Origin: Ascidia mentula
Lineage: Eukaryota; Chordata; Ascidiacea; Phlebobranchia; Ascidiidae
Direction: 5' to 3'
Assembly (NCBI GenBank): GCA_947561715.1
Contig: OX387203.1
Location: 18,352,001-18,416,000, forward strand
Length of the DNA: 64,000 bases
Below, one piece after another: positions 1 through 11,270 of the stretch. The position numbers and the translations under genes are program-made. The stretch's first letter is position 1. Each line of letters starts with the position of its first letter. The notes under the pieces are model-generated. The model did not search any database. It had not been told where the DNA came from and worked only from the letters and a program-made list of their open reading frames with translations.

Positions 1-1540
1 CTGTTTCTTGGATTGCGCACAGTTGCAAATTGACGCGCAAATCTCTCAAATCTTGCTGAGATTTTCAAGGTTCCTCACTTTCCATTGTTGGACCGTTGCT
101 ACTACCATCTCTCTTGGATTCATCAACCGTTCTTCCCAATTTTCATCAACGAGTGCTTTCCTGAGGATTCTTCAACCCGAGCCCTGTGTTTTAATCGAGC
201 TCATTGGAGATTGTTTTTCGCGTACGCACGGATTTCATCGTTCCCCCCTATAACGTTGGATATTTTTCGTGAATGTTCGTTTCACCCTGTACAATTTCCG
301 TCTCGATGGTTTGACCAGGGCGGTCGGCGGGCGTTGGCGTGTCGCTGCCGGAAATCACACCGTCAATTCCGGCGGACCATCACACTGTGTTGGACCGATG
401 TCAACAGGCAAGAATGAAACCCGACAAAGTCTGTTGCGCGAGGGAAGGTGGATATCATTTTCAAGAACTTTACAGTCGAACCTATGGAATGCTATTGGAT
501 TATACAATTTCGCTGTCAACGGTCATGGATTATTAAAGGCAATGAACTAAATTTTTACCTGCAATTGTAAACATCAAGGATACTTCAAGAAACCTTGGCT
601 AGAAACGTCAGAACATTGTTGCAAATTACCCGGTAATGTGCACACTACTTTTGTTTCTACTCTTTTAAGCAATGCCTAGCCCTTAGTGGTTATGTAATAC
701 TAACCCCCTTATGTTCACTTTCTGTAAAAGGGTTTTTAAACTTTGTTAAGTCTTATTGTCACCGAAACGTTAGCTAATATTATTCCCTGCGTATTTGAGG
801 TCTGTTAAATGTGAAATGTTGATTCAACCCTTAACGTGTCTGCATTATCATGTTAGCACGGGGCCTGACGCCTTTATACTACATGGCGCGAAATTAAGCA
901 AGGTCGCCGGATATGCCTCCTCACTCATCATGTCTGAAGCCCCAATAGGAAAAATCCTTGGTGTAGTTTTGTTTTGGTTTGATGAAGCACGTAACTGCTG
1001 ATTGACATATTTTACGCATGGTTTTGTTGTTTGGCCATTGTTTTGTGACATGTACTTTGACAAAGCTAAAATATCACTTTTCTTCTTTTTCTATTTTTCT
1101 CTTTTATATCGTTCTTTTGCCTGTTATGTAAAACACTTTTTGGGGCGTGGCTAGTGTAACGTTTATGCTGTGACGTAATGAGAATGACTTGCAGTTTTGT
1201 ACCGCCCAGGTAAATACCACAGTTCTTGGAACGACACAGGAGAATCGCTCGTAAGATGCAATTATCGATATCGTGGTCTCACGCGAACGCATAATTCAAG
1301 TGTGTATAAATTCCGTAGTCTTGTGGTCTGAAATTATTCTGCATTGGGCTTAGGCCTAGTGTAGTTTCACCAATCTGTTCTACATTTTGGCGTGCTTGTG
1401 GGACCAAAAACGTCTGATTCCCACATATCTGTGTTGTGTCTTGGTGTATTCTGAATAAAACAAACTAACCCAAGTTTGGTTTATCTGGAGTCTGGAGTCA
1501 CAAGTCAGGAAACAAATTCAATTGCAGATGAACACGTAAT
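1..1540. other. Leading region with no recognised gene
   Basis: No open frame here resembles a known domain. The stretch at about 270-430 is more GC-rich than its surroundings and has overlapping short frames, but none has splice sites or a paralogue elsewhere in the window. An AATAAA-type signal is visible near 1454. I see no repeat shared with the rest of the window until about 1560. Confidence 0.5.
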
Positions 1541-1559
1541 CAACAAACAAAACAAACCC

Positions 1560-2167
1560 CAATTTCCACAGAACATTTCAGCACACATCGATGCGAAAGT
1601 GCAAGGCGACTGCTTCAAAGAAGAGGACATATATTATTTTGGTTTGTGGTTGTGTGATGTGACCGCGTTTGACATGTGAGCGATTGTTTTGAGCGCACGA
1701 AATGGTGCCGCAACTGAATTACAAAGTGGTGTGTGGAATGGCGTCTCAGCGGGATGCTACTGTGGTAAACCATTGTCCTGGTTCAATTATACCATCTTTG
1801 TTTTCATTATCTGTAGTGCTACCTTGCGTCGTAAACAAATATCTAAAACAGTAACTGCCTTAAGTGTGTAACACAGTACATGCCTTAAGTATGTAACACA
1901 GTACATGCCATAAGTATGTAACACAGTACATGCCTTTTGTTCAAGAATATGTACAGCCAATAGCAACAACTTCAATTTGTACCTATAATAACGCTGGCGG
2001 GACCGAGAAATGCAAGGCAAGAATCCTTAAAAATTATCAACGTAACTTGTCACTTGCACTTGTCGGCTTCGTGTTCGTGTTCGATTATTGCAGTAGTGTA
2101 AACACCGTGTGAGCCAGACTGTGCTGTGCCGTGCCAAACTGTGTTCGTGTGTAAACGGGCCTTTAGG
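1560..2167. mobile_element. Left-truncated TIR element (paralogue of 50715-51692)
   Basis: This matches the right nine-tenths of the element at 50715-51692 and ends in the same terminal sequence, GTGTAAACGGGCCTTTA, at about 2151-2167. The left inverted terminus is missing: sequence before about 1560 is unrelated to the right-hand copy. Only about three units of the internal 25-bp repeat are present (1857-1935). Confidence 0.7.
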
Positions 2168-2363
2168 AATGGGTATTTTTCCTGCAGCGGCGAAAAACAT
2201 CCTTAACACCTGCATTAGTTTATGAGTCGTGCCAATGAAAACAAGTCATGTAGTATTTACAGACACTTAACACACCTTACACCATTGCAAGTCATATGTT
2301 TCTGCTGACGCATTGGATGTCCGTGGTTTCAATCCAAAGAATAAACTAATGCTTTATCACTTA

Positions 2364-3934
2364 CTAATGAAATTTGCCACAATCTTTGGTTTTCCCACTT
2401 TGACAAAAACATTCATCACTTTTATCGGGACAGTCAGTGACGCCATCACACACATTTGACCTTGAGATGATCATTGGGTCATTTGTACATTGGAAACATG
2501 AACGATGATTAAATGTCTGAGAACTTCGAATGTCTCTGCAAATGAAGTCCATTCTTTTTGAACAAGAACTGATGATGCTTTTAGCGAAACATGTTTTTTG
2601 CAAAAAACTTCGTTTGACACGAGGTTATTTATATTGTAATATTACAAGACCATTCTGTCTTATCTTAACCGGAAGATACTTTCAACCAATCACAACATTT
2701 CATCAGTACCTGGCGTCTCCATTCTCCGAGGTGTAACACAAATCAGATTTATCATCACAATCAGCAATGCCATCCCATAGAAACATCTGCGGAAGATTGC
2801 AATTCCGGCCATTCCGAACACATTTGAATCCATGTCCATTATTCCAGTGTTGGAAAGCTGGACAGTCATTGCAAGGATCGCCATCACAAACAGTCGAACG
2901 TTTCCAACAAGCTGAATTCGAACACTGGAAGTGGGAGGGGCAGAGGTACTCACATGGGGAATTCCTTGAACAATGAGCGAGCTTGTCGCAGATTTCATTT
3001 TTTGAGTTACAGGAAATGTTGGTCTGATAAATTTTGTTGTAACAGACTCCATTATTGTCGAAACAATTACAACGTGGTTTGGAACTAAATAAAATTGATA
3101 GTTTATTTGCATCAACGAAATAAAGGTCTTTTCAAACCTACCCAAAATACACTTCCTTGTTCTTGATGCATTGCCCATGGAATTTTCCATTACAACTACA
3201 TTCATCACTCATATCAGGGCAATCTATGACGTCATCACAAACACTTGACCTTGAGATGATCATTGAGTCATTTTTACATTGGAAACACAATGCTTCTTTC
3301 ATGGATGATGTATTACGAATATCTCTGCAATCAGAAATTTGTTTACAGATGCAATATTTTACAACACGCAAGCAGTTATCGCCGTTCTTTTTAACATTTA
3401 TAGCCATAAAACCACTAAGCTTATTTCACTAAAACTATATTCATCTTTGCAAATGTTTCAGTTTTTTCGTTTTCACTGCAATAGGAAGAGTGACGCCGAA
3501 TAATGACGATGATCAGGAGCACAGAGGTAGAGATTAGTCTGGAACAGTGCTGGCAAGTACGCATATACAAAACACAATCAAAAACGAAATACCTGGCATC
3601 TCCATTCTCCGAGGTGTAACACAAATCAGATTTATCATCACAATCGGCAATGCCATCCCATAGAAACATCTGCGGAAGATTGCAATTCCTGCCATTCCGA
3701 ACACATTTGAATCCATGTCCATTATTCCAGTGTTGGAAAGCTGGACAGTCATTGCAAGGATCGCCATCACAAACAGTCGAACGTTTCCAACACGCTGAAT
3801 TCGGACACTGGAAGTGGGAGAGGCAGAAGTCACACAGCGTTTTCCCAACACATTGGATCATTCCTTTGCAAAACTCCTTTACTCTTAGGGCGCATACTTT
3901 GTTTGAATTGTGGTTGTCCAACTTGTTGTCGCAA
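2364..3934 (-). CDS. Secreted or extracellular LDLa-repeat protein, four 3' exons (left D1 copy)
   Basis: Four minus-strand exons join with consistent phase: 3934-3593, 3324-3142, 3084-2710 and 2535-2364 (stop TAG). Each has an AG acceptor and GT donor, and all junctions are phase 2. The protein alternates a long cysteine-rich module (containing CWKRSTVCDGDPCNDC and then DGIADCDDKSDLC) with a short LDL-receptor class A module (CFQC...SRSSVCDDVIDCPDMSDEC). The exon pair is present twice, so the gene grew by internal duplication. LDLa modules bind calcium through the DC..SDE acidic cluster, which is intact here, and typically mediate ligand binding outside the cell. The 5' end is not seen: the first exon needs a phase-2 exon upstream. 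The signal-peptide/LDLa pair at 7768-7437 may belong to the same gene, but its phase 1 end requires another exon between. No transmembrane segment lies in the spliced frame. Confidence 0.8.
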
Positions 3935-4187
3935 CTGTAACAAAAGTAATGTATTACGTCATATAACAATAGTTTCGGGAAATTTGTGTTTGTAAATGTT
4001 GAAACATGAAGAGTCGTCAAGGCTGATAATCTGTAAATGTTAAGTTTGGTTTGAAATAAATCATGCGATTGTGTATGTAGATGTGTGAATAACAATACAC
4101 AGTCTACAACTTCACAATAATTTCGCGTAACATCTGCTGAAATAAAATAACAGAAAGCAAATTGTAGCCAATATTATAAACTCTGTG

Positions 4188-4240
4188 AGCTGTAAACAGT
4201 TGACCACTGTTTTGTTTGATAAGGTCTCATCAGTGCAGCT
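4188..4240 (-). ncRNA. Decayed hammerhead ribozyme-like sequence
   Basis: Read on the minus strand this has stem I AGCTGCA, the core CTGATGA (4227-4233) and the start of stem II GACCT, as in the intact fold at 6775-6834. The second half has decayed: the expected CGAAAC reads CAAAAC (the essential G12 is changed) and the partner strand of stem II is lost. It lies at the edge of a stretch (about 4207-4745) absent from the right D1 copy, which suggests it marks the end of an inserted element. Confidence 0.5.
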
Positions 4241-4745
4241 TGGTGCGACTGTTGTAAACGATCATACCGACCATCGGGCAGGCAAATACTTCTACATTGT
4301 GGTGACTATACAGCCACCATCACCCGTTGGGCACCAAATTAGGTGCATCCATACGGAGAAAACAAGGTGGAAGAAAACAATTGGCATCAGGTAATTATTC
4401 GTGTCTAGAACTCTGCCAAGCAATAGCCAATTTATCAAGTCTCTCGCGAAGTAGTGAAGATTTCTGTTTTTCGTGTAACTTTTCCGCTTTCTCGTTTAAT
4501 AATCTGTCCTGATACACTTTCTGAAGCCACTCTGTCCAAAGCCAGTGCAGCCCTTGTCTTTTGTTTTGAGAGGAGAGTTGAGATGCCAGTGGCCAGTCCG
4601 TGCGCTATTTGAGTCAAGAAACCACGTAATCAAGTACAAGAAACCACGTAATCAACTACATAAAGGCATTTTTTCATCTTAGTGCTTTGGTCGGTGGTGT
4701 GAAAGAGGTTGATTTTTCGTTTGCAACAGACGGCAACCTTGACGT
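4207..4745. mobile_element. Insertion present only in the left D1 copy
   Basis: Right-copy sequence runs from the equivalent of 4206 directly to the equivalent of about 4746 (near 53758). The left copy therefore holds about 540 extra bases, or the right copy lost them. The hammerhead relic sits at one edge. No open frame of note and no clear terminal repeats or target duplication were found. Confidence 0.5.
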
Positions 4746-4917
4746 TGAAGCTTGCTTTAACCCTGAGCTATAAAACGAACTTTTTAATTCATGAAAATAT
4801 CTCAGATGACCACAATGTGTACGGTGGCAAGAGATTGGTGATAATGCAAGCATCAGTACTCGCCCCAAACTCTATTCCCGAGCGCTTGCTTGTTGAATAA
4901 AAAACAATACAGTTGAG

Positions 4918-5225
4918 GTGTTGCAAGAAGGGAAGCGACAGACGCCCGACTCGTATCCCATCCTGGGTTCAAATCCCGGGGAGATATCGCCACAACTCCA
5001 GTGGTTCCTCCTGAAGCATCCACGCAACCAGTTGCCACATCCACCCCAAAGTCAACCATGCGGGACGACGGCATTACCGAAATGCGGTCTCGCAAACGGA
5101 AGATAACATCGTACTGCCGCACTACATACGCAACATCGGGCAAGCATCTTAAATGTCTATGTGGCAAAGTACATTCAAAATACCGTGTCACGACTGGGCT
5201 TCGGATGAAACCCATCCCGTTGTAA
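4918..5225 (+). other. Conserved small ORF region with tRNA-like B box (left copy)
   Basis: A tRNA promoter B-box-like motif, GGGTTCAAATCCC, is at about 4966-4978. It is followed by a plus-strand frame rich in Pro/Thr/Ser and then a basic segment with KCLCGKVHSKYR. The right D1 copy (53939-54229) keeps the same frame with mostly silent or conservative changes, and there it extends through RCDDWAPDEAHP. I do not recognise the family. It could be part of a tRNA-headed mobile element rather than a gene. Confidence 0.35.
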
Positions 5226-5299
5226 CCACGCAGACTGAGAGTGTTTATTAATTAGTTGTACATGTGGCACATGTTATATTCTAATGCCCGATGATAAGG

Positions 5300-6250
5300 T
5301 TGTATGTAACTATATGCGGCAATAATTCCAAATGAATTCAACACAACCTGTTTTTAATCAGCCAATGTCTTGTACTTTTGTTATTGGTTTTGACAATGGC
5401 GCCTCCTTCGTAGATACGTGCGTGCATTGAGGACTTCCAGTCCAATCCTTTTAAACTCGGTGCCTCTGCAGGAATTGGTTGTTACGACGCGGTCAATAAT
5501 CACCCTCTTTGCTGACCTCTCACTTCTCTCTCCTTTAAAACAATATTACAAACTCCGATATACTGGAAACCCCCAACTTTCCCTTATTGAATACAACCTT
5601 GGAATGCCCATAGCTAAATTACTCGACTTTGGAATCAGACCCTCACTGTCATTTCTGCACAACCACACTTTAAATCTTTAAACATCTATTTTACGACTGC
5701 CTATCCATCCAGCTCTTACTAACTCTGGTAAAAAAAACCATCAACGCACTTCTCCTTAACTTTCCCAAAACTCCCACAACCTAACAAAACCTACGCCACA
5801 ACCCTTGTGGCCCTTCTGAACACGTCTATGTTGCCATATCATTAGGAAACCCGTAACTGAATCCGCAATGACTCCCGTCCATTGAATAAGATCCCAAACA
5901 CCTCATCCAGTCACTTAAACAGTCCATCAACTTTAAGCTCGTAATCCAATGAAACAGGGACAACACCTTTCCTGAAGGCGTCCTGGCCGATGTCAAACAT
6001 TCTATAAATATAAATTAATCAACCTTCTCTCCACCCCATTCTTACATCCGCAAAACTTAATCCTGTACCATTACTTAATTTGTTTTTGTTTTGTTTGCTT
6101 TTCACGTTTAACACAACTTCCTCTTTCTGTCGTTTCCCTTTCCACCCTCTTTTCTCTTCTCCCATATTTTTCTTTTTATCTAATATTATGTAACATGTGT
6201 TTTCCGTTTTTTGCCATCGTTTATATGATTTCTGTTTAGATTGCTTTGTG
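5300..6250. other. Pyrimidine-rich noncoding part of D1
   Basis: This matches 54250-55170. The plus strand is conspicuously C- and T-rich with many short A-runs between. No frame is conserved between the copies, so I treat it as noncoding, possibly an old repeat. Confidence 0.5.
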
Positions 6251-6481
6251 TAAGTGTTTGTGTGATATTCGTGGTGGCGGATTAGTTTTCCCGTACAGAA
6301 AAGAAACAGTGGCCATCTGTCTGCAGCTCACAGAATTCATATTATTGGCTCCACTTTGCTTGTATCCAAGAAAAGCAAATCCTGCCAAAATTATCGACAA
6401 GGAACTTTTTACAAATTTGCCATCAATCCAAGCAACCATTTCACGTTTCTGGTGTTACTCCCACCATTAAAAACTGTATTT

Positions 6482-6590
6482 TTACCACGACGGGATTCGA
6501 ACCCAGGATATCACGGCCACAATCAGACTTTCTTCTTGGTATGGAGAGGTGGCCAACTTGTCAGCGAAAGCAATCGAGCTTCTGAATAAT
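6482..6590 (-). mobile_element. tRNA-derived SINE-like fragment
   Basis: On the minus strand there is a B box, GGGTTCGAATCCC (6492-6504), preceded by GATATCCT and further upstream by AAGAAGAAA. The same arrangement recurs at 60924-61039, where it interrupts a gag frame. Its absence from the right D1 copy fits insertion after the duplication. The A box is not obvious, so the head may be degenerate. Confidence 0.6.
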
Positions 6591-6774
6591 CGACTCACAT
6601 GAGACGGGAATATTTAAAAGGTGGTCGAATTTTGGGGAAGATTCCTGTATATTTTCGCATGACCATGTTTGCTGCTTGAGTTCGAGTTAGGCAGCAAATC
6701 TACATGGGTTTCTGTGGCGTCGCATATAAGGTAGTTTGCGTAGTTGTGCAAAAAAAGCCATAATAATATTGGTA

Positions 6775-6834
6775 AGCTGCAGACAGGATGAATACACGCA
6801 CTGTTTCGACCTGTGAGGTCTCATCAGTGCAGCT
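6775..6834 (-). ncRNA. Type I hammerhead ribozyme
   Basis: On the minus strand all the parts of a hammerhead occur in order. Stem I 5' strand is AGCTGCA (6834-6828) and the core CTGATGA is at 6827-6821. Stem II is GACCT/AGGTC closed by CAC (6820-6808), followed by GAAA (6807-6804). Stem III is ACAG/CTGT with a 14-nt loop, then C17 at 6782. The stem I 3' strand TGCAGCT (6781-6775) is fully complementary to the first. The cleavage triplet is GUC. The required G10.1-C11.1 and A15.1-U16.1 pairs are present and no core base is wrong. Hammerheads of this open-stem-I type occur in Penelope-like elements and retrozymes. Here it lies in about 175 bp absent from the right D1 copy. Activity is inferred from sequence only. 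Confidence 0.88.
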
Positions 6835-7436
6835 GTTACAGTGGCACTGTGCTAGCTTTTGCACTAGCAGGCACACTATATTCCACTTTGTGGTACCTGT
6901 CCGGTCAACGTTGCTCTTTGTATTTCCGAATAATACCATATGTGTGGTAATAATGCCACGTGTTACGTAACAATGTGCCACGTGTTTGGTAACAATGCTC
7001 AATTCAAAAACAATCTGTTAAACAGGCGAACATGAAACTTTTAGTTTTCTCTGTAAATTATGCGAAAAGATTGACGATTACGTTTATTTAAAATTTTGCA
7101 AAGTCAACGCAAACTGTGATGCGATCGACGTGTTGGCCACCCCTGATATAAAACATTACTTATCTTATATTAACTCTTTGCGCCACCCACTGGTCACTTC
7201 TTTCCTGAACAACATTGTTGTTACGTGAAAGTTTTTCGCAATCAATAATTTCATTAAAATATTAAAAACGATTCTGAACGCGTGGGTATTGAAATTGTCT
7301 TATTTGACCCAACTTTATTACAAACTGTTCAAAATTGTTTATTTCAATTAAAGTCAAACCCCATAACACCGTCTATTGGTTGGTCAACACTAATACAACG
7401 AATGTAGGGAACATATTTAAGTGTTTTCACCTCATG

Positions 7437-7768
7437 TAAGGACTGGTGAGGTTTTCAGGATAAGTAGGAAAGTTGGCCGGTTTCTCATCACTTCCGTCTC
7501 TGCAACCGAAATATTTTTTGAAAAGCCATTTACAGCATTACAAAACCACCGAGCCCACACCTCCCTCCCATCATCGCAAGTGAATTCTGCACAAAACACA
7601 TGAACGTAAATCGATTTGAAATCCATCAAAATCCGCAAAACTAACCAATATATTAAATTAATTGAGAGTTTATGATTTGTAACAAAATACTTACTTTCGC
7701 CCCGTTTATACCATGCTGAAGCAATTGTGATGAAGGAGAGCAGGATTCCAACCACCTTCAACCAATAC
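7437..7768 (-). pseudogene. Signal peptide and frameshifted LDLa exon (left D1 copy)
   Basis: The first exon (7768-7695) encodes YWLKVVGILLSFITIASA, a typical signal peptide, and ends at GAAA|GTAAGT. The second exon begins at 7586 after TTTTGTGCAG. It starts as an LDLa module (FTCDDGREVWARWFC) but then differs from the right copy by an indel, so the frame loses the C..DGSDE half, although the bases for it remain. The right copy at 56218-56528 is intact. The first exon starts with a single G completing a codon, so the initiator could be split across an intron (AT|G). Confidence 0.65.
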
Positions 7769-8559
7769 CTGATAAAAACACAAAGAGTTTATATCTTGCA
7801 ATGATATATTTCTCTAACTCAGGGAAATGACGTCATCATGGATTTTAGTGGAGTTTTACAAACTTTATGTCCAAGGAACACTGCCAGGTTATTTAAGTTA
7901 ACTGGTAACCTCCAAAATGGCTTTTATATAAACTGTCGTCACTTTTCGTTTTTATTCTCATCCGCTTGTTGCTCAAACGCTTAGAAAAAATATTCAGTAG
8001 TTTTCGCCAAATCTCGGCAGCTCACGGAACCCTTGATATTTTTTTTGGCAAAACAAAAGTTAAATCACCACACTGGTTCAACCATATGTCTGATATAAAT
8101 ACTTCAAACCACGTTTAGTTTATTCCAGCACATAAAAAGGCTCGGCAAATATTGTAAGCGACCGTTTATAACCAGATGTCAAATTGTGACTTGGTACCAT
8201 TTTTTCGCGATATTAACGGACCAAAATTTCGTCCCGTACTCACAGTGCGACTGGCGAAGCGTGAGACACCGGGCAAGTTTATGAAACAAATTGAATATTC
8301 ACTTTGATTCACGTACTAGACCGAGTTTAACCTAACTCAACAAACCTTGGTCCCAGCCATGATTGGACTTTGCAGAGAAATAACAACATTAAATAGTTAA
8401 AAATATCCGCGCTTAGTTTGACCAGGAAGAATATTTATTTTCATTATTATCGCGCAAAATTTAGGCTTATTGATGGTTTTTCCGAGAAACATGTGGCTAT
8501 TTATTAACTTGGATATATTTTGAATAGCTTACAAACCTTGCTCCCATTTTTGGTCTGTT

Positions 8560-9440
8560 CCTGCTCAGCATTTAAATATTGCCACAATCATTACGTTGCA
8601 ACCATGGTTGCAAGTTGATTGACAGCTTCTTGCTCTGCGCTTCTCGCGTGTTAATAAATTATTAGCACGTTGTCTTGGAATTTTTATTTATTCGCATACA
8701 TCGAATGGGAAAACATACCCGTATTAACGCCCAGTCATCGACATGTTGGGTGTATATTGCCCACATCCTTACAAACGAACAGAAGGTAATTAACAAAGAT
8801 ATGCATGCATTTTTGGCTCTTGTGGGACTGAACTTGGTGTTAGAATTCATGTTTATTTCCCTACGGTTTAAACCTGGATTTTGCCACGACAATTAGATTT
8901 ATTCCGTAAATGGTTTCATGGACCCATGATAATTTCTGTTTCATGTTTGTTGTTCATTGGCGTAGTTAACGTGCAAATTAAAACTGGTTTCATTTGTAAG
9001 CTTTTCGTGATGAATTCATGATTCAGTTACATGACTTGATTCACTTACACGATTCAGTTAATCGTGCAGGATATTGTGTGTATTTGACTAAATAAATCGC
9101 TATTAATATCAATGGACATATGTTTAACTCAATGCACGCTGATAAAACATCCAAATTATTTGACGGCGATCAAATCTTATGCCATATTTTGCACCCATTT
9201 TATTGGTCGCGTTTGAAAAACGTCCTGGTATAAAAACGTCGTTGTGTCAAACGAATGCATATATGTGCAAGCGACATAGGAGTTCACTGCGCTGGTGAAC
9301 GAACAAGAATATTGAACACGCCCGGTTTCTGACTACAAATACTAAGTTGATTTTTACTTTGCAGATGGAAGCAAAGTCTGACAAATCAGCCATTGCAAAA
9401 AAGGTGCAGACCTTACAGGTCGTAACAGTGTGTACACCTG
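8560..9440. other. No gene seen
   Basis: AT-rich sequence with no conserved frame. Only 9035-9145 matches elsewhere (58335-58437), marking the right end of D1. A run of degenerate GATTCA/TTACA words lies at 9010-9065. Confidence 0.5.
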
Positions 9441-9895
9441 TCTACAGCTCTCAAAACAGTGTAATTCGATAGCATTGGCCTATACGCTCTTTCACTCACA
9501 GTTCGCCAAGTATCAACACAAATTACACTGAGCAACACTAGGTCTGGGTGCCAAATTGATTTGCTCAAATGCATTTACAAATGCAAATGCGTTTATAATG
9601 TTATTATCGCAAGTAACAAGCAGGTCTAGACGGAATTAAATACGACTATTTTATTTTTGTAAAGGAATTTTCAAATCATGAAAACCAAAAGGAAGATCTG
9701 AGTTGTTGCTGCCTTTCAGATGAATAATACGTGGGGTGGTAATAAAGACGAATAGAGGTATTGATATTTATGCTTTCATTACAAACACGGCAACGTAACG
9801 TTGGGTTGTTTTCGTTGTTTTCGATGGTTTCCTTCAATTTATTCAAAAACGCAGCATAGTTGTACAAATAAATTTTATGGATACATTGCATTTGT
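9440..9895. repeat. Dispersed repeat, partner 30740-31110
   Basis: Shared landmarks include TCACTCACAGTTCGCCAAGT, AACAAGCAGG.CTAGACGGAAT and GGCAACGTAACGTTGGGTTG, all in the same order and orientation at 30750-31070. There is no conserved coding frame. The right partner continues into sequence (31170-31250) also related to 26720-26790. Confidence 0.75.
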
Positions 9896-9904
9896 TAACG
9901 CAGA

Positions 9905-10075
9905 TGCCATACCATGCTTTCGCATAGCAAGGCAGGATCGCCCAACTGCGTAGGCCTTTTATATTTGGCGATCACAGCTCTAATATTCTGATCATAAGGT
10001 TCACAGGCTTCGCAGCCATGCTAGATCAGCAACTTTTCCCGACAAGTCGGAGCGAGATCTAAAAAATCAAGCTTG
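9905..10075 (-). mobile_element. SINE body lacking its tRNA head
   Basis: The reverse complement matches the body of the SINE at 63665-63916 (landmarks CTCCGACTTGTC, GCTGCGAAGCC, GCGATCGCC/GGCGATCAC, TTGCTATGCGAAAGCATGG). It stops at CAAGCTTG, where the tRNA-like head would begin. The paralogous lectin regions at 33215 and 42828 lack it, so this is an insertion or a recombination edge unique to this copy. Confidence 0.75.
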
Positions 10076-10591
10076 TTTCCAACAACAACATTTAACTGGG
10101 ACGGTTACGTAGCGTTGAAAACTTAATGGCATCATCGTTCGGGATACCCACCCCAAATAAATTAAACAACTAAATAAACGCAACCGCAATAAATTGTTGG
10201 ACAAAATCCATGCAAAAACCAGCCAGCATTTGCTTAGACCTTTAGCGAATAAGAGAGTTAAACTAACCATTGTTTCCAAACATGGGCCATTGTTACCGAA
10301 CACGTGCCATTATTACGCAACATGTTGCATTGTTACGAAACAAGTACCATTTTTCGCTTAATCGGATCTCAAAAGAGACATAGCAGCCTACAGCATGCAA
10401 GGTTTTAAATTGTTTTGTCGTTATTTTAACGTGTTTTCTGAACTTATGTAACGTGTTTTCTAAACTTACGACACGCAATAAAAAATCGACGCCCTGGTTA
10501 TTAGCATTAGATACATTTTGTGCATGTAAAATTTCACTGAAAAACATAAAGCAGAAGAAATGAACATTCATATGTGCACTTTCATGCTTAC

Positions 10592-11269
10592 CACAGGTTA
10601 GTGGCAAGAGTACATCACCCAAATCTTTTTGGTTCGCCTGCACTCCAAGGTAAAGTTCCAACACGTGATCCATCCCTCCACTGGAAGCTGTTTGTTTCCG
10701 AAACTCGTGTTGCTCCGATGTAGAATGAGAATTGAAATCCTGAACGTTCTTTATCAAAATATTACTGAGCCGATCAACCACAAGAAATTTTCGCTTCATT
10801 AAGGAGTTTCAATTTAAAAATAAGTTTGGCTGTAAAGTAACCATGATGGTGAAGATTTTTGCTCACAAATGCTCACAACTTGTACACAAAAATTATTTAT
10901 TCTGAAACATCAGTGACTGCGGTATAAAATTTTCCTATCTTTACTCAAACACATGCAAAGAACAAGCATCATACATAGATCTAAAAGTAATTTTACGAAA
11001 CCAAAAGAAAAACTTTTCTTTACCAAAGAAGAGTTAATGATCATCGCATTACCTGTTACTGGCCCAATCTTTTCCACCAGGAAGTTAGATATGTTTGTTG
11101 TTTTAACATTGGCGAGATGAACATTGTGTTTACTGCACGCTGTTTCAGCTTCTGTGTATGAATTAACTTTGGATCCGATCAAATATTCGTGGAAGTCATC
11201 CAACTTGTACCAAGTTTGTCCAAAAACAACATGTAGAAGATTTACAAATAATATAACAAGGAATCTCAT
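10592..11269 (-). pseudogene. Secreted C-type lectin, nonsense in the second exon
   Basis: Exon 1 (11269-11053) encodes a signal peptide (MRFLVILFVNLLHVVFG) and the start of a C-type lectin-like domain: QTWYKLDDFHEYLIG, TEAETACSKHNVHLANV, ending at ACAG|GTAATG. Exon 2 (10739-10592) follows after GTTCAG in matching phase and gives FYIGATRVSETNSFQW...WSAGEPKRFG, then TGA at 10617-10615, then CTLATNL before GT. The paralogue at 33733 has CAA and that at 43350 has CGA at this codon, so TGA is a recent nonsense change. The terminal part of the fold, with the last two cysteines, is not found downstream. Confidence 0.75.
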
Positions 11270-11270
11270 T

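Larger units (their letters stand above)
1560..9145. repeat. Segmental duplication D1, left copy (partner 50850-58437)
   Basis: From about 1560 the sequence runs collinear and in the same orientation with 50850 onward, through the minisatellite, the LDLa exons, a pyrimidine-rich stretch and the signal-peptide/LDLa exon pair. The match ends with a segment at 9035-9145 matching 58335-58437. The copies differ by indels: the left copy has extra DNA at about 4207-4745, a SINE near 6482 and a hammerhead-bearing stretch at about 6750-6925; the right copy has a longer minisatellite and about 1 kb of extra DNA at 57300-58330. About 41 kb separates the copies. Confidence 0.9.

Noticed and set aside
2569..2593. 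CTGATGATGCTTTTAGCGAAACATG resembles a hammerhead core; also at 52096-52120
   Set aside because: Stem II would be only two base pairs and no stem I or III partner is visible; it lies in an intron of the LDLa gene. Kept only as a possible chance match.
3421..3593. Read-through of the LDLa exon donor gives a hydrophobic, membrane-like tail (SRLISTSVLLIIVIIRR)
   Set aside because: The right D1 copy has a stop and a different sequence at the same place, while the spliced frame is conserved in both copies. It is most likely intron.
2767..3976. Plus-strand frames starting MPSHRNICGRLQF in four places
   Set aside because: They are antisense shadows of the four near-identical cysteine-rich LDLa exons on the minus strand.
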